DNA from: Rhodobiaceae bacterium
Lineage (GTDB): Bacteria > Pseudomonadota > Alphaproteobacteria > Parvibaculales > Parvibaculaceae
Direction of reading: 5' to 3'
Length of the DNA stretch: 10,562 nucleotides
NCBI GenBank assembly: GCA_002746275.1
Contig: NVWR01000003.1
Span: 235,423 to 245,984 of the forward strand
Shown here piece by piece: positions 1-6,495 of the stretch. The notes under the pieces were generated by a model, which ran no database searches, was not told where the DNA came from, and worked only from the letters and a program-made list of their open reading frames with translations. The position numbers and the translations under genes are program-made. Numbering within the stretch: position 1 is the stretch's first letter; the number at the start of each line of letters is the position of its first letter.

Positions 1-2
1 TG

Positions 3-710
3 CGCGAACGCGGAGCAGGCAGGAGTGCCACGCCCCACGCAGTGGCGCCCCGCCCGCCCATCGACCGGGGCGAGCAAAGGGACAGCGGGACCATGACCCT
101 TGAAATATTCCCCTCTCTTCGCAGTCCTTACACCGCCATCATTTTTGACAAGGCGTGCGCCCTTGCCGATCAGGCGGGCGTCAATCTGGCCATCCGCCCT
201 GTCCTGCCCATGGTCATGCGCGGCGTGCCTGCAACGCGAAACAAGGGCGTCTATATCTTCACCGATGCAAAGCGGGAAGCAGATGCCTTGGGTGTGGCAT
301 TCGACAAAATCTATGATCCCATCGGCGAGCCCGTGCGTCGGGCCTATTCGCTTTATCCCTGGGCAGCCGAGCAGGGCAAAGGCCAGGCGTTCTTGAGTGC
401 CTTCCTGCAAGCGGCTTTCGTCAAAGGCACGCGCACCGACACAGACCGGGGCTTGCGCAAAGTAGTGGAACAGGCCGGTCTTTCGTGGACAGAAGCACGC
501 CAGCATTTGGGCAGCGAGGCGTGGATTGCCGAAATCGAGGCCAACCAACAAGCAATGACACAAGAACTTGGGCTATGGGGCGTCCCAAGCTTCCGTCTGA
601 CAGGTCCGGGCCGGGAGCCTGCCTTCAGCGCATGGGGTCAGGATCGATTGTGGCTTGTCGCCTCCGAGATCAAACGCCGTCTTGCCGTGTCGCAGACATC
701 GTCACCTTAA
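3..710 (+). CDS. DsbA-fold / 2-hydroxychromene-2-carboxylate isomerase-like domain protein (5' end probably outside window)
   Basis: Thioredoxin-fold protein of the DsbA / HCCA-isomerase / kappa-GST group. The frame is open to the left edge, with no stop codon before the first usable start (GTG at 42; ATG at 93, preceded by AAAGGGA). Counting from the ATG at 93 (205 aa), a strand ending in SLRSPYTAI (residues 8-16) sits where DsbA has its CXXC. Serine replaces cysteine, as in HCCA isomerases and kappa-class GSTs, so it should not be a disulfide oxidase. The cis-proline loop is LWGVPSF (161-167), between them lies the helical insertion (about 50-155). In tandem members of this family as I recall them, the second domain opens with a similar SLRSPYT motif after a proline-rich linker. 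The open frame and PRPPID upstream fit a C-terminal half, but a free-standing 205-aa protein from 93 is also possible. A glutathione-dependent isomerase or transferase role is inferred from the family. Confidence 0.75.
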   Translation, partial: RERGAGRSATPHAVAPRPPIDRGEQRDSGTMTLEIFPSLRSPYTAIIFDKACALADQAGVNLAIRPVLPMVMRGVPATRNKGVYIFTDAKREADALGVAFDKIYDPIGEPVRRAYSLYPWAAEQGKGQAFLSAFLQAAFVKGTRTDTDRGLRKVVEQAGLSWTEARQHLGSEAWIAEIEANQQAMTQELGLWGVPSFRLTGPGREPAFSAWGQDRLWLVASEIKRRLAVSQTSSP

Positions 711-791
711 AAATTTCCATCTCTGATGCACTTCCACTTGTGATTTCCATCCTCCTCGCTTAGATCAGCAGGGGATGCGAAGGGGACACGA

Positions 792-2225
792 GTGAGCAAC
801 GATAAACACAACACGCAAGCAACAGAGAGCGAGCAAGACAAGCCTGAGCTGGCCTCTCCGCTTCTCGACCTGCGTGAGCGCGCCCCCAGCGCGCTTGCCC
901 CGCCACCTCAGTCGCTGGGGATCTGGGAACTCGCCTGGCCCACCATTGTCGCCTCCGCGCTGCAAACCATGGTCCGGTGGGCAGACTTTATGATGGTCGG
1001 TGATTTGGGGGTGGATGCCGTCGCGGGCGTCGGCGCTGCCGGACAAATCTATTGGATGATCCAGACCCTGGTGATGGCGCTCTCAACCGGCCTGATCGCC
1101 ATTCTCGCCCGAGCTGTTGGGGCCGGAAATTTGCGCGAGGCTGATCAGGCTCTGCGCCAGGCTATTTTGCTCGGGGCGGTTTTCGGCTTCATCTCCTGGT
1201 TTGCAATTCTACCGATCATCAACCCCACCATCGGCATATTGGGTGTCACAGATGAAGTCATTGCATACGGCGGCGACTATCTGTTCTGGCTGCTCGTTGG
1301 CAATGTCCCCTTCACTCTTGGGTTCATCTTTGCTGCGGGTCTGCGGGCTGCGGGCGATGTACGCTCTCCCCTCTACATCGGGATTGTGGTCAATCTGTTG
1401 AACCTGTTTCTCAACTGGGTGCTGATCTACGGCAATCTCGGCGCACCGGCCTTGGGGGTCAGCGGTGCAGGCATGGCCTCAGCAATCGCCATGTTCATCC
1501 AGCTCGCCATCTATTGGGTCTTGTGGTCGAGAGGGCACTTATCCCTCAAACCCATATTGAAGAAATTCGCCTTCGACCGCGTCATGAGCCGTCGCATCCT
1601 TCACATCGGCTATCCAGCCTCCATCGAAGGGATGCTCTTCCAGGTTGGCATTCTGATTTTCATGGCCCTGATGAGCAGCTACGGCACAAACGAATTCACG
1701 GCATACCAGATCGGCGTGCAAATCCTGGCACTCTCCTTCCTGGCAGGGAATGGCTTTTCCATGGCGGCCTCCACACTGGTCGGCCAACACCTAGGGGCCA
1801 ATAACCCACAAGAAGCAATGAAGTCGGGCTGGCGATCCCTCCTGCTCGCCATGTTCTTTATGGCCGCCCTGGGAGCAGCCTTGATCGCGATGGCTCCCAT
1901 GCTGGCAGGCTGGTTCATCGACGATCAGGAAGTCATTTCCCTCACCGTCGATTTCATCTGGATACTGGGGCTTGCCCAACCCTTGATGGCGATCGAATTC
2001 GTCATCGGGGGGGCCCTTCGCGGCGCAGGAGACACGCGCTTTCCGCTGGTTGCCATTTTCACTGGGCTCTTCATCTTCCGGGTTCTGCCCGCTGCCATCA
2101 TCGTTCTCTACTTCGATGGCTCAATCCAGTGGGTCTGGTCCGTCCTGCTGCTCGACTATCTGGTAAAGGGTCTCCTTCTGGCCGAGCGTTTTCGGCGCGG
2201 CTACTGGCAAACCATCAAAGTCTGA
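792..2225 (+). CDS. MATE-family multidrug/sodium antiporter-type efflux transporter
   Basis: Inner-membrane secondary transporter of the MATE (NorM/DinF) family, which exports cationic drugs or metabolites using Na+ or H+ gradients. The 477-aa product has a hydrophilic N-terminus (about 1-42) and then about twelve hydrophobic segments in two homologous halves. The family's repeated glycine/aspartate motif is seen twice: LRAAGDVRSP (184-193) and LRGAGDTRFP (409-418). The usual N-half opening with AWP followed by a conserved aspartate in WADFMMVG (63-70) is present. Length is normal for the family. The GTG start at 792 has a good ribosome site, GAAGGGG, about 7 bases upstream. The 81-base gap from the previous gene could hold its own promoter (weak TTGTGA at 738, 17-base spacer, TAGATC), so cotranscription with the isomerase-like gene is uncertain. 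The substrate cannot be read from sequence. No partner regulator is adjacent. Confidence 0.92.
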   Translation: MSNDKHNTQATESEQDKPELASPLLDLRERAPSALAPPPQSLGIWELAWPTIVASALQTMVRWADFMMVGDLGVDAVAGVGAAGQIYWMIQTLVMALSTGLIAILARAVGAGNLREADQALRQAILLGAVFGFISWFAILPIINPTIGILGVTDEVIAYGGDYLFWLLVGNVPFTLGFIFAAGLRAAGDVRSPLYIGIVVNLLNLFLNWVLIYGNLGAPALGVSGAGMASAIAMFIQLAIYWVLWSRGHLSLKPILKKFAFDRVMSRRILHIGYPASIEGMLFQVGILIFMALMSSYGTNEFTAYQIGVQILALSFLAGNGFSMAASTLVGQHLGANNPQEAMKSGWRSLLLAMFFMAALGAALIAMAPMLAGWFIDDQEVISLTVDFIWILGLAQPLMAIEFVIGGALRGAGDTRFPLVAIFTGLFIFRVLPAAIIVLYFDGSIQWVWSVLLLDYLVKGLLLAERFRRGYWQTIKV

Positions 2226-2229
2226 CGCG

Positions 2230-3435
2230 TTAGGCAGTAGAAAGTGTTCCCGCTTCCACCAGGGCTGCGATATCGCCAGCCTCAAGCCCGAGTTCACGGG
2301 CAATCTCGGCAGAGTGTTCCCCGTGGGCAGGGCACGGCCTCTCAATATCGTGCTGCACACCTTCAAATTGAACAGGCGGCATTGCCGTGCGCAAGGGCCC
2401 CAAGAGCGGGTGCTCCTGTGTGCCCAGCGCCCCCACCGCGTTCACTTGGCTGTTTTCGATCACACCCGCCGGGGTAAGACATTCGCCACACGGCACATCG
2501 CAGGCACTCAACGCCGCAAGCGCCTCCCTCGTTGTCATATGCTCAAACGCACCTGCAATTTCGCTAAGCAGCACAGCAAAATTAGCACTCCGTGCAAATA
2601 TGGAGTTGAACCGTGGATCCTCCATAATTTCGGGGCGACCAATGACCTTGCACACACCTTGCCAATGTCCATCAGTTGCAGCGGCAATGGAGATGTGCCC
2701 ATCCAGAGTCGCACTGGTCTGATAATAGTCGGCCATAGGCACAAACTGCGTTACATCATCCGCCAACAGCGTCTCGTTCATCATGCCATCCGGCCACAGA
2801 AAAAAGAGCGACGCCTGCAGCATGGAAATATCGATATGCTGCCCCACCCCGGTCGTCGCGCGCGCAAGAAGAGCCGCTGTGATGCCCTGGCATGTTGTGT
2901 AAGCAGTAATTTTGTCGGCCACCACCGTCTTCATAAACTGCGGACCAGACCCATCGGCCTGCACGCCGGTATATCCGGTCAACGCCTGTATCACGTGGTC
3001 ATAGGCAGGGTCGTGCATCTTGGGGCCCGTTTTACCGAACCCCGTCAACGCCACGTAAATCAGGTTAGCATTAGCCTGACGCAAACGTTCGCTGCCCAGA
3101 TTGAGCCTGTCCATAACACCCGCGCGGTAGTTATGGACAAGCACGTCAGCATCCGCCACCAGACGCTGCACCATCTCCTGACCAGCCGGGTCTTTCAAAT
3201 TGACGGCCAAGGAACGCTTGCCTCTATTGCAGTTGGCGAACAGAGCTGAAATGCCCTTCTTTTGGCTACCGATAAAGCGCATCACATCGCCGATCCCGAC
3301 GGGCTCAACCTTGATGACCTCGGCTCCCTGCGCTGCCAGTATCATGGTCGCGAGCGACGCCGTGATCATTGTCGAAAACTCAACGACACGAATGCCTTTG
3401 AGTGGTTGCTGCAGCGTTGCCTCGTTGGTTCCCAT
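2230..3435 (-). CDS. CaiB/BaiF family (class III) CoA-transferase
   Basis: Moves CoA between acyl thioesters and free carboxylic acids through an aspartyl anhydride intermediate; cytosolic, usually in organic-acid, carnitine, bile-acid or aromatic-acid catabolism. The 401-aa product begins MGTNEATLQQ and then shows the family N-terminus PLKGIRVVEFS. The catalytic aspartate is D146 in DPAYDHVIQALTGYTG, matching the Frc/CaiB YDxxxQA pattern. GFGKTGP (132-138) precedes it, and the C-terminal third has the linker region ending in an HPLLGPLR segment. Length is typical (about 400). I chose the ATG at 3433-3435 because GGGGGG lies 5 bases upstream and it leaves ten residues before the fold; a longer TTG start at 3492 adds 19 unlikely residues. 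It lies 70 bases after the PAS gene on the same strand with no terminator seen between, so cotranscription is possible. The acyl substrate is unknown; neighbours do not fix it. Confidence 0.92.
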   Translation of the reverse strand: MGTNEATLQQPLKGIRVVEFSTMITASLATMILAAQGAEVIKVEPVGIGDVMRFIGSQKKGISALFANCNRGKRSLAVNLKDPAGQEMVQRLVADADVLVHNYRAGVMDRLNLGSERLRQANANLIYVALTGFGKTGPKMHDPAYDHVIQALTGYTGVQADGSGPQFMKTVVADKITAYTTCQGITAALLARATTGVGQHIDISMLQASLFFLWPDGMMNETLLADDVTQFVPMADYYQTSATLDGHISIAAATDGHWQGVCKVIGRPEIMEDPRFNSIFARSANFAVLLSEIAGAFEHMTTREALAALSACDVPCGECLTPAGVIENSQVNAVGALGTQEHPLLGPLRTAMPPVQFEGVQHDIERPCPAHGEHSAEIARELGLEAGDIAALVEAGTLSTA

Positions 3436-3440
3436 AACCG

Positions 3441-3446
3441 CCCCCC
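3441..3446 (-). promoter_or_regulatory. Ribosome binding site deciding the CoA-transferase start
   Basis: On the minus strand a GGGGGG run ends 5 bases before the ATG at 3435. No comparable purine run precedes the upstream in-frame TTG at 3492. This favours the 401-aa product. Confidence 0.5.
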
Positions 3447-3505
3447 AAGTTTCCCATTTGAGAGTGTAGGAAGCTTCAGGGGGAATCGGCAAGCACAGAG
3501 AAGGG

Positions 3506-4672
3506 TCAGGAAAGAACCGTCGTTACGTCGCGCCCTTCAGGGATAATGTAAACAACTCGACCCTCTTCATCTCGCACCGGCGTCAATGAAAGGTCAATCT
3601 GGACAACGCCGCTGGGCTGCTGCACCTCAACAGTGTAACGAACCGCCTCGCCTGCTGCCGCCCGCCTAACAGCATCCTGCAACTGGGTTCGCCCCTCATC
3701 GTCAACCGCATCACCACGCCCCACCCAGGGAAGATCCCACAGAGGGCGACCAATCAGGTCATCGTCATCCTCCGTGAGCGCCCGGCCAGCCCGATTGATT
3801 TCAATGACCATTCCCTCACGGTCCAGCAATCCGATCGCTTCAAAGGCATGATCGAAAATGGCACGAAAGCGCCGCTGGGTTTCATCAAATGCCGCATCAC
3901 GCACCTTGCGCTCTGTGACATCGCGAATATGCGCTGTAAATGTCGGGTGAGCCCCCCCGGTTAATTTTGTAATGGTGGCTTCAATGGGAAATTCCCGACC
4001 ATCTTTACGCACCCCCGCCACCACGCCTCGCTCGTTCATGAAACGAGAGGGATGTTTGGAGCTTGCAAAAGCCCCGACTTCCAGATGATGGCGCTTGCGA
4101 AACCTTTCCGGCATCAACATTTCCAGACGTTCGCCCATCACTTCCTCGGCGCTGTATCCAAACATCTTTTCCGCGGTCAGGTTGAAAAAGATAATTTTCT
4201 GTGCCCCATCAACCGAAATAATCGCGTCCGGCGCGACCGCAAGAATGCGAGACATCAAAAGATGCGCTTCCTTGTTGCGCACCATCGCATCACGCTGTGC
4301 AGAATTATCCCGCACGGTAATGAGAAAACGGCGCTCCCCACTCAAACTGGTTTCTGACACCCGAACGTCAACGGGCATCGCCCGCCCCTCTTTGGTCCGG
4401 CCAATCAGATCGAGAAAACGCGATTGTGTATCTTGCGGCTCACCTGCCCAACGGGTCAGCCATTTCATAGGGTCCGCCCGCCGACCCGGCTGCTGGGGAA
4501 CCAGCGTTGAAATGGGTTTGCCCTTCAAATCTCGAGCGGAATACCCAAGCAGCTTCTCCAGAGACAGATTGACGTAGACAATTTGCCCCTCAAGGGTCGA
4601 AACAATCACCGCCTCCGGCAAGTGTTCAATGACGGCGCAAAAAAAATCATCCGCGAATGTGTTGGTGACCAT
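3506..4672 (-). CDS. Triple PAS-domain sensor protein without an output domain
   Basis: Predicted soluble signalling protein of 388 aa made of three PAS folds. PAS1 is about 11-122 (GQIVYVNLSLEKLLGYS, closing ITVRDNSAQ), PAS2 about 140-255 (IIFFNLTAEKMFGYSAEE; RKDGREFPIEA at 222-232; HIRDVTERK) and PAS3 about 266-385 (GMVIEINRAGRALTEDD; closing GRDVT). The protein stops right after the third PAS, with no histidine kinase, GGDEF/EAL, sigma-54 or HTH region, and no transmembrane segment. The flanking 70 bases to the next gene hold no continuation. PAS2 resembles the FixL-type region: H195 in MPERFRKRHH falls where FixL has its haem-binding histidine, but this histidine is also common in PAS domains not known to bind haem. 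The ATG at 4672 has a strong site, GAGGGGAAGG, just upstream. A terminator separates it from the diiron gene, so it probably has its own promoter in the 82-base gap. It may act by partner binding; the partner is not visible. Confidence 0.87.
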   Translation of the reverse strand: MVTNTFADDFFCAVIEHLPEAVIVSTLEGQIVYVNLSLEKLLGYSARDLKGKPISTLVPQQPGRRADPMKWLTRWAGEPQDTQSRFLDLIGRTKEGRAMPVDVRVSETSLSGERRFLITVRDNSAQRDAMVRNKEAHLLMSRILAVAPDAIISVDGAQKIIFFNLTAEKMFGYSAEEVMGERLEMLMPERFRKRHHLEVGAFASSKHPSRFMNERGVVAGVRKDGREFPIEATITKLTGGAHPTFTAHIRDVTERKVRDAAFDETQRRFRAIFDHAFEAIGLLDREGMVIEINRAGRALTEDDDDLIGRPLWDLPWVGRGDAVDDEGRTQLQDAVRRAAAGEAVRYTVEVQQPSGVVQIDLSLTPVRDEEGRVVYIIPEGRDVTTVLS

Positions 4673-4709
4673 GACCTTCCCCTCAATCAGCAGGGTGCAT
4701 CACCCACCC

Positions 4710-4746
4710 AAAAAACAACGTGCCGCAGCGCTAAGCACCGCGGCAC
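4710..4746 (-). terminator. Rho-independent terminator after the diiron gene
   Basis: Read on the minus strand, GTGCCGC (4746-4740) pairs with GCGGCAC (4726-4720). The stem continues inward through a G-U pair and GTGC/GCGC, giving about 12 pairs with a TTA loop. It is followed by GTTG and six T residues (4715-4710). It sits 9 bases beyond the stop codon of the ferritin-like gene, so it should end that transcript before the PAS gene. Confidence 0.85.
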
Positions 4747-4754
4747 GCCAGTTA

Positions 4755-5867
4755 CTATTCCGCTGCAGCAGCGGTCTCATCGACAACCGGATGCCCGCCT
4801 TCCATCGCCTCCAAAATATGGAGGTCCTCGGAGATCGGAATACCTGCTTCTTCATACATTGGCCGCGTCCGTTTTGTGATGAGCCCAACGCGCGCGATGG
4901 CTGGCATCATCAGATCGTCAAGCGCATGGATCTGGCCCGGGGGCAGCTTATTCACGAGACCCAGCTCTTCGGCTTCTTCCATGCCCTTGAAGAAATCATC
5001 GGGGTCAATGTTGGAGTTTTCCAGCACCATCATGAAGCCGGGGTCAGCTCGCGAGGCAAGAGACCCGCCCTGCATCTGTGCTTGCGCAAGCACATTGATC
5101 GCGTCAAACGCAAACTGCGCCATCTCTTCACGGTCATCTTCATGCATCGCAGCGAAGACCGGCCCAAGATAGACGTGGCCAAACGAAACATGCCGAGACT
5201 CATCCCGCATCACGTTGAAGGTAAGTTTTTTCAACAAGGGGCAGGTTGTGGAGCGGTACATATTGTTGAACGCACCAAGCGCCAGGCTTTCAACGATCAT
5301 GTTCATACCGATCATGACTTTTTCATGCCGGTCAGACTGCAAAGTCGCATCAATCAACGCTTTCAGCCACGGCGTCATGGGATAGGTCATGGCGATTTTT
5401 TCGCAATATTTTGCGTAGACCTCGACGTGTCGGGCTTCGTCCATCGTCTGCGTAGCCGCATAGAGTTTGGCACCGGCATCGGGGACAGAATGCGTGACAC
5501 AAGCCGCCGTCATCAAGGCCCCCTGCTCACCGTGCAGAAACTGCGAGAGAAGTTGCGCCGTCGAGTGAGCGGTAAATGTTTCTTGCTGCGACTTCGAAAG
5601 TTTTTTGAAGAAGGGCATCTGATGATAGATCGACTGATCCGCGAGCATCGGATTGGAAGGATCAACTTCATGGTCCCACGGCAGCAGTTCGTCAGAATCC
5701 CACTGGTTCTGTTTTGCCCGACGATAAAGGTCCTCGACTTTGTCCTGACCAAATTCATAGGCAAAGGTCCAAGCGATATCCATCGGATTGCGATAAATGT
5801 CGTCGGGGTTCATCGTGACTTTCCAATCACCTTTCGTGACGATTGGAGCATTGCTGGATGCGTTCAT
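4755..5867 (-). CDS. Ferritin-like diiron-carboxylate protein (putative oxidase/oxygenase)
   Basis: A 370-aa protein with the six ligands of a carboxylate-bridged diiron centre on a four-helix bundle: E114 (LHGEQ), E144 and H147 (DEARH), E193 (VESLALG), E223 and H226 (DESRH). The E-to-ExxH distance is 30 residues in both halves. Such centres activate O2 in ribonucleotide reductase R2, bacterial multicomponent monooxygenases, R2-like oxidases and N-oxygenases. The extra AurF/CmlI histidine four residues before the last glutamate is absent (V219). Tyr151 lies four residues after H147, where R2 carries its radical tyrosine. No signal peptide is seen. The N-terminal region (20-70) and the tail after 280 lie outside the bundle and are not recognised. 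The start is clear: AGGAGG 5 bases before the ATG. The ferredoxin gene 140 bases upstream on the same strand is a natural electron donor. The promoter gap has two palindromic boxes, and a terminator follows. The reaction is not assigned; hydroxylation, N-oxidation or oxidation of a lipophilic compound are all open. Confidence 0.85.
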   Translation of the reverse strand: MNASSNAPIVTKGDWKVTMNPDDIYRNPMDIAWTFAYEFGQDKVEDLYRRAKQNQWDSDELLPWDHEVDPSNPMLADQSIYHQMPFFKKLSKSQQETFTAHSTAQLLSQFLHGEQGALMTAACVTHSVPDAGAKLYAATQTMDEARHVEVYAKYCEKIAMTYPMTPWLKALIDATLQSDRHEKVMIGMNMIVESLALGAFNNMYRSTTCPLLKKLTFNVMRDESRHVSFGHVYLGPVFAAMHEDDREEMAQFAFDAINVLAQAQMQGGSLASRADPGFMMVLENSNIDPDDFFKGMEEAEELGLVNKLPPGQIHALDDLMMPAIARVGLITKRTRPMYEEAGIPISEDLHILEAMEGGHPVVDETAAAAE

Positions 5868-5931
5868 TCTTTCCTCCTGTGGCGCCGCTCCAGATGGGAG
5901 CCAGCTTGCAGATCACTCGACCGACGCCCCA

Positions 5932-5937
5932 ATAATG
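5932..5937 (-). promoter_or_regulatory. Possible -10 element of the diiron gene promoter
   Basis: On the minus strand CATTAT matches TATAAT at four of six positions. Its centre lies 31 bases from the centre of the TTGA-N6-TCAA box, the distance expected for FNR/CRP-type class II activation, where the box replaces a -35. No good -35 is seen at the normal spacing. The element overlaps the TGAC palindrome, so a repressor there would block it. This is a motif reading only. Confidence 0.3.
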
Positions 5938-5952
5938 ACGCATGTGTCATTT
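5933..5952. promoter_or_regulatory. Palindromic operator-like site in the diiron promoter (TAATGACG-N4-TGTCATTT)
   Basis: An inverted repeat, AATGAC-N6-GTCATT (5934-5951), lies in the 140-base gap upstream of the diiron gene, ending about 67 bases before its ATG. Spacing and half-sites closely match the perfect palindrome between tetR and the exporter genes at 7175-7198. I infer a second operator for the same TetR protein. Confidence 0.55.
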
Positions 5953-5958
5953 TTTGAT

Positions 5959-5972
5959 TTGACGTGAATCAA
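5959..5972. promoter_or_regulatory. FNR/FixK-like box upstream of the diiron gene
   Basis: The 14 bases are TTGA-CGTGAA-TCAA, matching the TTGA-N6-TCAA consensus of alphaproteobacterial FNR, FnrL and FixK proteins. The box is centred about 98 bases before the ATG and directly upstream of the TGAC palindrome. Its spacing to a possible -10 fits class II activation. No FNR-family gene lies in the window. Confidence 0.5.
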
Positions 5973-6007
5973 GTGGGTGGAGATTTCTACGGAGGGGATT
6001 TAGATCA

Positions 6008-6328
6008 TCAGTACTGACGTTTCGGGAGCCGGACGACCAAGCCCTCAAGCCCGTCGGATACCTTGATCTGGCAGCTCAGACGGCTGGATTCCTCAACATC
6101 GAAGGCGAAATCAAGCATATCGCGCTCCAGTTCTTCCGCTGGATCGCATTTGTTAGCCCATTCCGGCGGAATATAGACATGGCAGGTCGCGCACGCACAA
6201 GCCCCACCACAGTCTCCATCAAGCCCAGGAATTGTGTATTTAACGGCCCCTTCCATCAGGCTCAGGCCGTTGGCGACATCCACTTCATGCTCTGTTCCAC
6301 CATGCTCGATATAGGTAATTTTAGTCAC
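6008..6328 (-). CDS. Adrenodoxin/putidaredoxin-type [2Fe-2S] ferredoxin
   Basis: Small cytosolic electron carrier of 106 aa. The four cluster cysteines are C40, C46, C49 and C86, in the C-x5-C-x2-C ... C pattern of the adrenodoxin/putidaredoxin class ([15 protein letters not shown], then LSCQI). A fifth cysteine, C44, lies in the loop. An acidic patch ([16 protein letters not shown], 65-80) is where this class docks to its reductase and oxygenase. The start is the GTG at 6326-6328, with GGGAG 7 bases upstream, giving [10 protein letters not shown] as the normal N-terminus; a longer frame to 6388 adds 20 residues unlike the family. The gene precedes the diiron gene on the same strand, without a terminator in the 140-base gap, so the two may share a transcript as well as having separate promoters. 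Ferredoxins of this class usually serve P450s, but here the diiron protein is the only visible oxygenase-like partner. No ferredoxin reductase is in the window. Confidence 0.94.
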   Translation of the reverse strand: MTKITYIEHGGTEHEVDVANGLSLMEGAVKYTIPGLDGDCGGACACATCHVYIPPEWANKCDPAEELERDMLDFAFDVEESSRLSCQIKVSDGLEGLVVRLPKRQY

Positions 6329-6416
6329 GCGCCGTCTCCCACCGGACCAATGGCACCGCCAGCGCAGCAAAAAGGGCCACGCGACCACCGTGCCAGGTCA
6401 TTCGAGGGGCGAGACT

Positions 6417-6438
6417 AACGTGACGCCTCCGTCACGTT
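6417..6438. promoter_or_regulatory. Perfect 9-bp inverted repeat upstream of the ferredoxin gene
   Basis: AACGTGACG, four bases (CCTC), then CGTCACGTT. The site is centred about 100 bases before the ferredoxin start. Its core is TGAC-N6-GTCA, as in the sites at 5933-5952 and 7175-7198, but the outer bases differ (ACG instead of TAA). It may be a diverged operator of the same TetR protein or a site for a different regulator. No T tract follows on either strand, so it is not a terminator. Confidence 0.5.
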
Positions 6439-6440
6439 CT

Positions 6441-6454
6441 TTGACTTCGGTCAA
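6441..6454. promoter_or_regulatory. FNR/FixK-like box upstream of the ferredoxin gene
   Basis: TTGA-CTTCGG-TCAA matches TTGA-N6-TCAA and extends to a 6-bp inverted repeat, TTTGAC-N4-GTCAAA (6440-6455). It stands one base upstream (in the direction of the ferredoxin gene) of the TGAC palindrome, the same order as in the diiron promoter. No convincing -10 was found at class II spacing. Confidence 0.45.
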
Positions 6455-6495
6455 ACGGGGCGAACAAAAGGGAGGACGGTTTTGTGGAAGAGGCG

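Noticed and set aside
713..751. Direct repeat ATTTCCATC at 713-721 and 743-751, 30 bases apart, before the MATE gene.
   Set aside because: Nine bases twice in a short AT-richer gap, with no symmetry and no regulator nearby; too weak to call a binding site.
2314..3249. Long plus-strand open frame of 311 codons opposite the CoA-transferase gene.
   Set aside because: Its translation has no recognisable domain and it mirrors a well-conserved enzyme on the other strand; it is an antisense shadow.
5934..5956. A plus-strand stem (AATGAC/GTCATT) followed by a T run looks like an intrinsic terminator.
   Set aside because: The stem is only six weak pairs and no plus-strand gene lies upstream. The palindrome matches the TetR operator in arms and spacing, so a regulatory site is the better reading.
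4629..5957. Long plus-strand open frame of 442 codons opposite the diiron gene.
   Set aside because: It is rich in His and Arg without domain features, and it runs through the terminator and promoter of the real gene on the minus strand.
6440..6455. A TTTGAC-TTCG-GTCAAA hairpin with a stable C(UUCG)G loop on the plus strand.
   Set aside because: No plus-strand transcript is expected here and no T tract follows. On the minus strand the loop is not of the UUCG type. It fits a protein-binding palindrome better.
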